DNA of 64,000 bases from NCBI GenBank assembly GCA_032622095.1, contig CP136064.1, forward strand, positions 263,541,863 through 263,605,862, written 5' to 3'. The DNA comes from Siphonodentalium dalli. Its lineage: Eukaryota > Mollusca > Scaphopoda > Gadilida > Siphonodentaliidae. Position numbers and translations under genes: made by a program. Of this stretch, positions 54,979-64,000 are shown piece by piece (positions within the stretch are counted from its first letter, which is position 1; every line of letters begins with the position of its first letter). Under the pieces are notes generated by a model that saw only the letters and a list, made by a program, of their open reading frames with translations, was not told the origin of the DNA and did no database searches.

Positions 54979-57900
54979 CTGCAAAGAAATAAAAGAAGAC
55001 ATATAGTTTCACATGTAAATGCGATGAATAAATGTCACTTATAGCTATACATGGAAATTACATTATATTAAGGCCAGAGAAATTAAATGTTTGGTTGGGT
55101 TACATTAAGTCAGTGAAAATTAGGGTCGGTAGGTAAGCTTAAAACTATTTATTAGCCCCTAAACCCAGCCTCATATATTTTAGTATGACACACGTGTATT
55201 ATCGGCACGTGTAGTGACGTGAGAGCTTAGCGCAATGATATCGATGTCAATGTCAGAACTTTATCATTGTGTTAATTAGAATAAAATTATGATATTCAAT
55301 TTGTGGTGGGCTATTTGGTGTTGATTGCATGTGATAAAACATGGGTGATAAAGGTGGTTGAACAATTTTGTTAACATGAAAAGACACATTTTACGTGGAA
55401 CTATATTTTTTCTTGAAGGTGTCCTTACTTCCTCTTTGGTTGTGATAAGGAAATAACTATTTATTTTTTGTTAACCCCAGCCTTTTCAAGATTGTTTTTC
55501 TTTGCTAAAATGTGATTATGTGATAAAATGGATCTCAAATTCGTCGCAATTCTATAACAAAATTTATTAATCTCCTCCACTAAATTTGATTCCAGCCTCG
55601 CTAAAGCTCGGCTCGAATCAAATTTAGTGCACTCGGTTAATAAATATCGTATACAATTACGACTCATTAGAGATCCTCTGTATATCTTCTTTTTTTCAAT
55701 TAATTTTTTTATTTTGAAATATTCTTATGGATTTTCGTGTCTTATATTTTATCTGAAAGATTTGGCTAAGATTAATTTTATTTGTCTTTGTGTAAGCTGT
55801 AATCAATAAATGCTTTGACTGAAATTTCAAATCATTATGAGACATTGAAAAGTGCTTTTTAAGAAAAATTTTACAAAATGAAAACATGAAAATACTAGGA
55901 TTTGTAACAAAACCCCCAACCATATATATGTATTTCTTTGACCTTATCATAAACAAGTGGTCAGTCAACTATTAACATTCCCATCTAATTACTGAATTTT
56001 TTTTTTATAGTGACTTGATATACGATTTAATAACAATCTATGCCATAAACTATGATTAAAATGCTATAATTCACCACTATTTGAAACATCTGTCTCAGAA
56101 GATGCCCACAGATAAATAGAAGACTTCCCCCTCTGTCACCCAGAATGCAACAGAATTCACAAACTTTTTCAATGGAAGGGGAAGAACTCTATATTTAATA
56201 TACAGAGTTATCCCCCCTGCATTGAAAATAATACTGATTTTACTTCATTCTTGATGATAAAACGCGTTGGCAACTCAACAAAAACAACATGACTTACACC
56301 GGATAAGTTGATAATACAATCTTTTTGAGCTTCCTCTTTCAAATGGTATATAATATGCCATATATTTTATATAATGTAATCTGGGGGTTCGAAAATTAAA
56401 TGGGCCTTTAAAATTTGCTAATAAAATCACCACTTATTACACGTATCAACGTTTAATTTTGTTTAATGTAATTAAATAATCACAAAAGTAATCAATAATT
56501 AAATTATAGATAATTTCCTCTGTGGTACTATATACTGGTGGTACTGCTATATTTATTGAAAGATGCATCTTCCTGGGATCATATACTTAAATCAGAATTT
56601 TTGTTTGCCATAGACAATAAATATGCCATCAATATTAATATTCAAAAATGTCATTCATTGCAATGTAAAATATATTTAAAAATTTCAGCTCCATTTTCAA
56701 GATAGACTGAAGAAACTCAAAATACACATTATAAACTCAAAATACGCCAGCAGATGAATTCTAACAATATATTTAACTTTCTTGACTTCAGCAAGAAATA
56801 TATCACTTTGAAATCTGACTAAGCCGACCTATTCTGAGATGAAAATGAATGACATTTTTGTTCAACTGTTGATTGCCAAGGCATCAAAGTGGCTTCTATT
56901 GATTATGTTGTCATTGAGCGGAGCCGAAGCTTGTCAATGTTTTAAGATTTTTTCCTCCAATCCCTGTCTCTGTACCACCTTATGCTGATATCAGATCAAT
57001 CTTGTCACTGAGTTTTGGGACACACATTGAGATGTCAACTCATTTAATGATACACCTTTTTTCTTACACTCTGGGAGATATATTGAAATGACAACTCACT
57101 TCATACACTTCTTTTCTCATTATACCGAGCACGCTGCCCGACCCCGCTGCACGTTTCTTCTGAGTGGCCGCCACTTTCTGTTCATTCTCTGTGACAACAG
57201 CTGATTTCAAGTTGTTCTTGTTGCTTTCTACAAATAGACGATTACAGACTTATTATGGACTAATTCGGGTGCGATAAACTGATAAGTTAGTACTCAGGCG
57301 CTATGCCAACTGTGTGAATGTAGCATTCCACTAGCATCACCGAAAATCTCAAAGAAATCGACCATACCACTCCATAGATACCAACGTCTAAACTACGCTT
57401 AATTGTAAATATTTACATCTCGATTCGGGACGCGGCAATCAAGTATAAACTAACGCAAATTATTTCGCCATCGAGAATCATTCCATTTAATTAATATATA
57501 ATAATGACCGTGTGTAAATGAGGATTAATATTCGTAAAAATAACTACTTTGAACAAGTTTATTCACCATTTCTATTTGATCACCCAACCTGATTGTTTCA
57601 CATCACTTTAAACTTAGAAATGATTACCAATCTTCTAAAGATGGTCTATCTCTTCCAGACACCACTTTCAACAACAGCAAAATTTATAGGAAACCCGCTT
57701 TCAAGTCACCTTTGCACTGCTGTTCACCCCAAAACACACATGAGAAATATCTGGTGTTAAAGGCACGGGCGGCGTTCGTTGCAGAAATATTTATATATGT
57801 TCGAATATCCATCAACAAAAGGAACACCAAAATATATACAGTTCCGCTCATATGGCAAACATAATCAGCGCGTAAACAGTATATTGTCGTCAAGACGTAC

Positions 57901-59117
57901 GATGGTGTACGTAAACAAGAGCCTGCTCGTGTTACAGAATTTGTGCTTCTGTTTACATAACACAGCCCAATTCTATTGGGTAATCACACAAAAATGATAT
58001 AAACGCTCTTTATTATTTCCATATCAGGAAAACAGTAACAAACAACGCTCTGTATGTTTACCATATCCGGATCTAAACAATAGCCAGGTAACTTAACGTT
58101 TTTTGCCTTTGTTTACATAACAAAGGGGGAAAATTTACAATAACATACTGTTTATGCCATATTTCTGATTGGCATACGAACAAAGTATGTCTTGTATCTT
58201 ACTATTCCTTCTGTTTATGGCGGTTTTTGACGGAGGTGAATATTTTAACAGGATACCCACCGCCAACGCCAACGCCGCCCGACTCAGATTAAATTTCTAA
58301 ATGCTGAATATTGTGTTGTTCACCCATTGGGAACCTCGATTATGCAATGTTTCGTCTGCAAAATTTGGGGATATAGAGAAACTAAACTAAAAAAAGAAAT
58401 AGAATCTATGTGAAGAAGTTTCTATAGAAACTTTGCAGAGAAGATCAGGCCTAAGTAGAATGAGGTCCACAGAGGGTGAATTTAGTTATGCTAGCCCGCT
58501 ATGCAGGATATCGTCATTAAATTCACCCCTGGGGACCTTATTCTGCAAATGACAGGCACACTAAATTCAGGCTTGGAAGTGATACACCATCTTTGTTTCC
58601 ATTGTAACAAATAAATTGGAATTTCAAGTGATATATAATTCAAAAGCTGAACAGAACAGATGCACATTAATATACTATAAGTTTTTATTAATATTTTACT
58701 GAGTTTTTAATAATATTTTACTAAGTTTATTTCCTCTGATAAATGCAATATGAAGCAAATTAGCTATGTACATCAATCAGATACCGGTACTTTGTCATAA
58801 AATGAATAGATACAGTCTGGTTCACTCTTGCTGCTAACACAATGTCACAATACTATTTTTGCAACGTGGCACATTCAAGTCTTGTCTCTTAAGCTTATCG
58901 GCCTTATCCGCACCATAAAAACAAAACCGTGGCCTCAGATAGAAAAACTTACTCTTCCACGGCATTAGGGACTTTCTTCTCTTTTCATCATTCTCCTTGC
59001 CTTTTTGAGACTGAAAGATTTAAAATATAAAGTTAAGTCTCACATTGGATGTACTATTTGTATAACAGCATTGTATTTACTGTTTAATAATGATGAATTC
59101 GGGAAAGGGATAGATAA

Positions 59118-59168
<51 letters not shown>

Positions 59169-62100
59169 CAGACAGACAGACAGACAGACAGACATAAACA
59201 CAGACATAACGAGAGTTATGTAAATTACAAATTGAAGAATATAGAAGAGTAATAGAATTTTGGTGAACTTCATTTTTTGAACTGTTATTTATGCTCTTTT
59301 TAAAAAATAGAATCTAAATATACATTACAAACATTTATATTTCTGTTGCGACAAAGTTAGCATCAATTTATCAAAGGTGTGTGAAGTTAGTTAGGCGTTC
59401 GGCGTTCGACATTCGTGTGAAGTTAGTTAAGCGTTCGGCGTTCGACGTTCGACATTCGACTTAGATCATTAAAAATCCAATTTCGGGTTTTGGCGGGAGA
59501 GGTACTCTATTTGGTCCAATTCGTGCTCCCCCGCTCGAATTTTCTGAAGTTTCCTCGGTTTTCCCATTTTCCAAATGATCGCTGGACTTGGGATATTGCA
59601 TATAGGCCGCGTTATTGACCGATCGACCTGAAATTTGGCAAGGGAGTGTCTTCCCACCAGCAATGGCCATAACCAAATGCACGAATCTGGTCAAAATTCC
59701 ATCGTGTCCCCCAATTTCCAGATCCCGCTGGACTTGGGGAAAATTTCGCTTTGATGAATTTATATATACCGCTATAGAGGGCACAGGTCATGCCTATTGA
59801 CCGATCGACTTCAAATTTGGTGAGGGAGTGTCTCCTCACTAGTAATGATCATATCCAAATGCAAGGATCGCAGACTGTTACCGATTTCACAATTTTAAAG
59901 GAAAATGAAATATTTCCGCGTGAAGTTGGTAAGGCGTTCGGCGTTCAACTTAGAAAATTTCGACCAAAAAATTACACGAATGTCAAACGAATGTCGTACG
60001 CCGAACGCCTAACTAACTTCACACACCTATTTATCAATGATTTAAAATGTTTTCCAACAACAATGTATAATATCGTGTGTATATAAATACAACGGATCAG
60101 ACATTTAAATTGGACCTGCCCTTTAAGACAGATTGTATAATATTAATACACACACCTTCTTTTTATCAGCCTTCTTGGTCTCCTCTCTACTCTTTGGCAT
60201 TCCGAAGTCTATTGGCTTTCCTTCCATTTCTTTCATCACGAAAGATTTGTACATCTCGGATTTCAGGAAACGTGAATAGCTGTCTGTCTTCATCAACTGA
60301 TATATCTATCCAAATAAATAAAGAACACGACATCAACAAAGAACTAGGACATGGCAAAATACGCCTGTGGTAATTTCAACAAAGGGCCATCAAACTATAT
60401 AGTACTGCCCCCTCACTGAGAGCTTTCCGATGAATGGCAACAAGCCATATGTCCAACCAAATCCTGAAAAAGTTACCCATGCATAAATCTGCTGTGGTTA
60501 AGGAGTCGATTATTTAGAGCATTACTGTACTTTTATCTTGGGCTAGAAAACTCGCATACCAAATTTCATTTTATTCAGTTCAGACTTACTCAAGTTATCA
60601 TCTGGAAACGCAAAGCGAATGACCAATGACTGGACAGACGGGCGTATAAAATGTTAGATAGGTAAATATTCGAAAATGAATTTTGTATGAACATCTGATA
60701 TCATGAATAAAAAGGGCAGGTTCTTTTAATTGATAGGTATATTTCACATAAAACAAAACATTATTTCACAATCAACACCTGTATATAAAAATTAGCTTTT
60801 GCATCTTTATTCATTTCCAATATCCAAGCAGAAATAAAACAGACACTCTCTAAGGCTATGCGTTCATACGCTGGCAAGTTTGCACGGTATGTTTTTGTGG
60901 GCATTTCGTCATAGAAAACCACATGGTGCCAGAATATGAACGGAACCGTGCACATAACATGCATCTCTATCAAAGCGAAATACATGAGAAGTAGCATAAT
61001 TCCACTTGTCTTGTACCAGTGCTATTGGAATTTGCCTTCAAATACCTGTATATGATTTATTCTTGCGAGATAATTGCATGATATTTACAGGCAAATGCCG
61101 GTAGCATCGCTACAGGTGGAGCTACAGAGTTTTTACTTCGCACGTAGTTAGCTGTGGTACAGATGCACTTTATGTGCTTTTTTCCGTTCATATTATGGCA
61201 CCATACCATTTCTACGACAAAATGCCTGCAAACCATACCGTGCAAACTTTCCAGTGTACGAACGTACCCTAAGGGAAGAAGTGACAAGAAACGAACATGG
61301 CATTTGGAACTTATTCCCTATTCCTTATTACTTATTTTCGTCGATTTGACGGCATGGTGGGTTGCCCGCCCCAAATACCCCCTAGAAACACCCGACCCCC
61401 AACCCATCACTCCGGGGGTACCACCCGGAGGGGGTTAAAATGGGGTATGGAGCAATTTCGAGAACAGTAAGGGTTTCGGCTGGTTTGACGGCATGAGTGG
61501 GTGGCCCGTCCCAAATACCCCCTAGAAACACCCCGACCCCTCCACCCATCACCCCCGGGGGTACCACCCCGAGGGGTGAACATGGGGTATGGGACAATTT
61601 CGAGAACGGTAAGGATTTCGGCAGATTTGACGGCATGGGCGGGTAGCCCGCCGTAAATACCCCATATAAATACCCAGACCCCCACCCATAACCCCCGGGG
61701 TGCCACCCCGAGGGGGTGAAAATGGGGTATGGACCATTTTCGAGAACGGTAAGGATTTCGACAGATTTGACGGCATGGGTGGGTGGCCCGCCCCAAATAC
61801 AAAGATTGAAGAAAATGACTTTATCATTCAATGTTTGAGAATTCATAGGTTACATTCAATAGACTTGTTTCATATTGAATAGTTTCTTTTTCATTTGGAA
61901 TATTTTTAATTTAACATGGGGTGGGGGTTAGTGTACATGTACCTGTTGTTGAGCCATATTGAACATGTCGGATGTTGGATGTTCCAGCTTGCTCTCTGTC
62001 TGATTTCTCGTGGTACTGTCGATGTTAACTGGCTCAGATGCTTCGATGGACAAATGTTTGTTGTAAATCTCTCTAGCTCGAGATATTTTCTGGAAAAGAA

Positions 62101-63900
62101 AATAACGAAACCATCAACAAACAGTACAAGATTTTATATATTATATTATATACTATATTAGTATAAGAAAAGGTTAATTTTGGTTAGCAGTAATCTGTAA
62201 TGTTACTTTTCTGACTAAGTTTCCTTCTTCTTTCAGGCGTCTATTGATTGTGAACTAATGTTTTGTTTTGTCCCAGAATACGATGTTCTCCTCACTAAAC
62301 TCTTTCTTAAGTAACTCATGAAAGAAGAAGGAAACTTAGTCATTAATAGTATTAATAATATATTGATATGCATGCAGGTGTTGATTGTGAAATAATGTTT
62401 TGTTTTATGTGAAATATACCTACATTTAATAGTTTGATTTTGGTGGGTGATAATGTGGACTGATGGTGCTCCTGCTCGGTGCTGACTGGATTACACATAA
62501 ACTAGTTCGATTTCAAGGGGTGATAACCTTTTCTTATACTAAATTTATACGCTGCACTATAAAAAGTTATAAAATATTTCTCGAAATGTTCTGAATATTA
62601 GAAATTAGCCTGTTGAGGTTTGGAAATTTACTTTGTAACTAAATCCATCTTATTCTGTTTTTAGTTTTTATACCTTTATAACTGAATGGGAGAAACCATT
62701 TAGTATAAGAAAAGTTTTAAATTGTTGAACACGCTGCATGATAAGAAACACTCACAAGATCTGGGTCGATGATGTTTTTGTATTTTTCACACACATCCCA
62801 GAATACGATGTTCTCCTCACTAAACTCTTTCTTGAGGAACTCCTGAAAGAAGAAGGAAGCTTAGTCAGAAAAGTAACATTACTGCTAACCAAAAGAGTGC
62901 CTCGTGTGTGTTATTGGGTGATGGTGCTCCTGTCCGGTGCTGCCCGGTTCACCCTTAACATAGTTTGATTTTGAGGGGTGATAATGTGGAGTGGTGGTGC
63001 TCCTGCTCGGTGCTGCCTGGATTACACATAAAATAGTTCGATTTCAAGGGGTGATAATCTCAATCTGAGCATAGGCTCACATTTTGAAGGTTAAGTTTTT
63101 AAAATGCGTTACAAGGTATTTTCTTCAAATTTTAAAATTTACTGGAAATATAAACTGGAACTATACACTATCATTGTGCTAATTTGGTTGGCCATTGGTT
63201 CTTAATTTTCGAATGAATTCCAAAGTTCATTGCTGGCCTTATTCAAAAGCATCGTTAATGATGTAAATGTTTAAAAGAGAGACAAACAAAGACTTCTAAA
63301 ATTAAAGTGCTGTGAAACACTCCGGCATGGTTATCAAATAGAAGTGGAGAATAATCTTGCTCAAAGTAGTTATTTTTATGAATATTAAACCAAAGTTAGA
63401 ACACACACCGTCAGTCTTATATATTTATTAAATGCTATGAGTATCGATGCGAAATCAGTTGCGTTAGTTTATCGCAGATTGTTGCGTCCCGAATCGAGGT
63501 GTAAATATTTACAATTGAGCATAGTTCAGACGGTGTTTTCTATGGAGTTTAGTGCGATTTCTTTGAGAATTTGGGCGATGTTAGTAGAATGCTACATTCC
63601 CCCCAGTTGGCATAGCGCCTGCGTACTAATTTATCAGTTTCACGCACCCGAACAAGTCCATAAGATGTCTTTAAATTAAAATGAAAACTTGCTCAATATT
63701 GAATATGTATTACTTACTGTGAACACAAATACACCAGCGGTATCTTGTAGAAGTTTCTCGAAATTGCATTCCCACCCGGCAACCCTCTGTACTTCACGTT
63801 TCTCTTCAACCTTCTTTGCGATGTGGTGAACGATGCTGTTGATACTGTTGGCAAATGACAGTTTATGTAGTGGCACATCCGGTTGTATGGCATTCGAGGA
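54836..63900 (-). CDS. RGS-domain protein gene (RGS12/14-like), 3' portion, seven supported exons
   Basis: Exons in transcription order, all phase 0 unless noted: 63718-63900, 62756-62842, 61943-62089, 60156-60296, 58953-59010 (ends phase 1), 57100-57227, 54836-54978 (ends phase 2). All have AG acceptors and GT donors. The RGS domain spans the first four exons: GWECNFEKLLQDTAGVFVFT, EFLKKEFSEENIVFWDVCEK, IYNKHLSIEASEPVNID, DMFNMAQQQ and LMKTDSYSRFLKSEMY, with conserved E-N and N-D contacts for Galpha. The following KRRKSLMPWK and a basic tail resemble the RGS10/12/14 group. It acts as a GTPase-accelerating protein for heterotrimeric G proteins. The start and N-terminal domains are beyond the right edge. 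A Ras-binding domain was not found, and the C-terminal exons are by-eye calls. Confidence 0.82.
54979..57099. other. RGS gene intron
   Basis: AT-rich. Contains a partial MITE end (about 56330-56412, related to 54028-54457). No other gene seen. Confidence 0.5.
57100..57227 (-). CDS. RGS gene exon: Lys-rich linker
   Basis: 128 bp, phase 1 in and phase 0 out, between TTTGTAG and GTGAGTT. Encodes SNKNNLKSAVVTENEQKVAA and TQKKRAAGSGSVLGIMRKEV. No domain; supported by phase and splice sites. Confidence 0.62.
57250..57475 (+). repeat. intronic repeat, inverted partner at 63440-63670
   Basis: AATTGTAAATATTTACATCTCGATTCGGGACG and CAGGCGCTATGCCAACTG blocks recur inverted near 63490 and 63610. They lie next to two different exon junctions of the same gene. 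Confidence 0.75.
57757..58292. mobile_element. TTAA-flanked MITE, intronic copy
   Basis: TTAAAGGCACGGGCGGCG at the left and CGCCGCCCGACTCAGATTAA at the right. The interior aligns with 15603-16105 in the same orientation (for example, the AAACGCTCTTTATTATTTCC block at about 58001 and 15830). Confidence 0.65.
58953..59010 (-). CDS. RGS gene exon: basic KRRKSLMPWK segment
   Basis: 58 bp, phase 0 in and phase 1 out, with a CTTTCAG acceptor and GTAAGTT donor. Encodes SQKGKENDEKRRKSLMPWK. Short, but both splice sites and phase fit the flanking exons. Confidence 0.7.
59119..59200. repeat. (GA)n and (GACA)n microsatellite
   Basis: A (GA)n run followed by GACA repeats; any frame stays open through it. 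Confidence 0.95.
59375..60028. mobile_element. Mutator-type MITE with 9-bp target duplication
   Basis: TIR AGGTGTGTGAAGTTAGTTAG at the left and its complement at the right, extended by CGTTCGGCGTTCGACATTCG-type sub-repeats. ATTTATCAA occurs directly outside both ends (59366-59374 and 60029-60037). Nine-base duplications fit Mutator-like elements. It sits in an RGS intron and encodes no transposase. Confidence 0.78.
60156..60296 (-). CDS. RGS gene exon: final RGS helix and tail
   Basis: 47 codons in phase 0 between TATATCAG and GTGTGTG. Begins LMKTDSYSRFLKSEMYKSFV, the last RGS helix with its conserved DSY-RFLKS motif, then a Lys-rich end. Confidence 0.87.
60297..61344. other. RGS gene intron
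   Basis: No gene or clear repeat. A pair of related blocks near 60850-60970 and 61180-61260 (GTGCAAACTT..., CATATTATGGCACCA) are inverted partners. This suggests a small foldback. Confidence 0.45.
61345..61806. repeat. GC-rich minisatellite, ~140-bp unit
   Basis: Units begin TTTGACGGCATG at 61345, 61484, 61626 and 61766 and contain GGGTGGCCCGCC, CCCCCGGGGGTACCACCCCG-type and GAGAACGGTAAGGATTT segments. It is strikingly GC-rich compared with its intron. Confidence 0.92.
61943..62089 (-). CDS. RGS gene exon: central helices
   Basis: 49 codons in phase 0 between TTTTCCAG and GTACATG. Contains IYNKHLSIEASEPVNID followed by a Glu/Asp/His-rich loop and DMFNMAQQQ. Confidence 0.87.
62158..62542. 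other. 385-bp segment with 19-bp inverted ends carrying rearranged RGS exon copy
   Basis: Perfect 19-bp inverted ends (TTAGTATAAGAAAAGGTTA and complement). Inside, 62177-62237 is an inverted copy of the intron sequence upstream of exon 62756-62842, and 62271-62345 is a direct partial copy of that exon and its acceptor region. The acceptor AG is now AT and several codons differ, so the copy cannot splice normally. Confidence 0.7.
62455..63062. repeat. ~75-bp repeat, three copies around the RGS exon
   Basis: TGGTGCTCCTGCTCGGTGCTG ... TTTCAAGGGGTGATAA-type units occur at about 62464, 62919 and 62996. Confidence 0.75.
62756..62842 (-). CDS. RGS gene exon: EFLKKEFSEEN core
   Basis: 29 codons in phase 0 between TTCTTTCAG and GTGAGTG. 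It encodes EFLKKEFSEENIVFWDVCEK, the most diagnostic RGS segment, with the Glu-Asn pair that contacts Galpha switch regions. A damaged partial copy lies at 62271-62317. Confidence 0.9.
63440..63670 (-). repeat. inverted partner of 57250-57475
   Basis: Inverted copy with ~85% similarity by eye. A plus-strand 80-codon frame across it is a consequence of the repeat. Confidence 0.75.
63718..63900 (-). CDS. RGS gene exon: lead-in and first RGS helix
   Basis: 61 codons in phase 0 between a TTTGTTTCAG acceptor and GTAAGTA donor. The end GWECNFEKLLQDTAGVFVFT is the start of the RGS fold. The upstream part is a Lys/Glu-rich linker with no domain. Confidence 0.85.
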
Positions 63901-64000
63901 CTGAAACAAACAAAATTTTCTATAGTAATTCTAAAGTATATGTAATTCTCTCAAGGAAGAATCGAGAGAGATTTTTGTACACATGTTCTGCACTTGAGGA

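Noticed and set aside
59005-59273. ORFs with Arg-Glu or Leu-Ser repeats
   Set aside because: Encoded by a (GA)n/(GACA)n microsatellite.
61382-61846. Overlapping minus-strand ORFs up to 154 codons
   Set aside because: Produced by the GC-rich 140-bp tandem repeat in an RGS intron; no domain and frames run in all phases.

Overview
This is a transposon-dense, AT-rich window from an animal nuclear genome. Mutator-like transposases paired with a zinc-binding-loop endonuclease ORF, a split-direct-repeat tyrosine-recombinase retrotransposon, DMSR-type peptide GPCRs and many MITEs suggest a marine lophotrochozoan (bivalve or similar). That is inference; no taxon-specific marker is visible.

Host genes. 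Two are well supported. (1) A single-exon class A peptide GPCR of the DMSR/sex-peptide-receptor-like group lies on + at 21625-22794. (2) The 3' part of a multi-exon RGS-domain gene lies on - from 63900 down to at least 54836, with a possible further exon at 52881-53008. Four phase-0 exons (63718-63900, 62756-62842, 61943-62089, 60156-60296) encode the RGS core and its C-terminal flank, closest by eye to the RGS10/12/14 (R12) group. More C-terminal exons follow. The 5' part is off the right edge.

Mobile layer, left to right. A ~5.8-kb imperfect palindrome (590-6403) ends beside a TTAA-flanked palindromic MITE (6410-6645). A Harbinger-like TIR element lies at 8060-10031. At 10554-18303 is a compact Polinton/Maverick-like element of 7,750 bp. 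It has ~2.0-kb near-identical terminal inverted repeats, AG termini and a 6-bp target duplication (GATCGT). It carries a packaging-type P-loop ATPase gene with one frameshift and a zinc-finger ORF. It is inserted inside a LINE, whose RT half is at 18304-19325 and C-terminal half at 10100-10547. A Harbinger-like MITE lies at 19744-20500. Right of the GPCR are foldback repeats, a 120-bp minisatellite and a 5'-truncated LINE (25838-28747) flanked by perfect 92-bp duplications. Then come another LINE tail (about 30 kb), a decayed PIN-like ORF (about 31 kb), and a Mutator-like transposase plus convergent HNH/His-Me-type ORF between two direct 430-bp TIR repeats (33977-38824). A full-length-looking Ngaro/DIRS-type element (39297-46437) shows A1-ORFs-B1-A2-B2 split direct repeats and is interrupted by a 2-kb nested insertion. 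From 47 to 64 kb the RGS introns and downstream flank hold MITEs (one with a 9-bp target duplication), minisatellites and a rearranged duplicate of an RGS exon.

Most short ORFs here are chance reading frames. Splice sites were inferred by eye. I found no tRNA gene, rRNA gene or CRISPR array.
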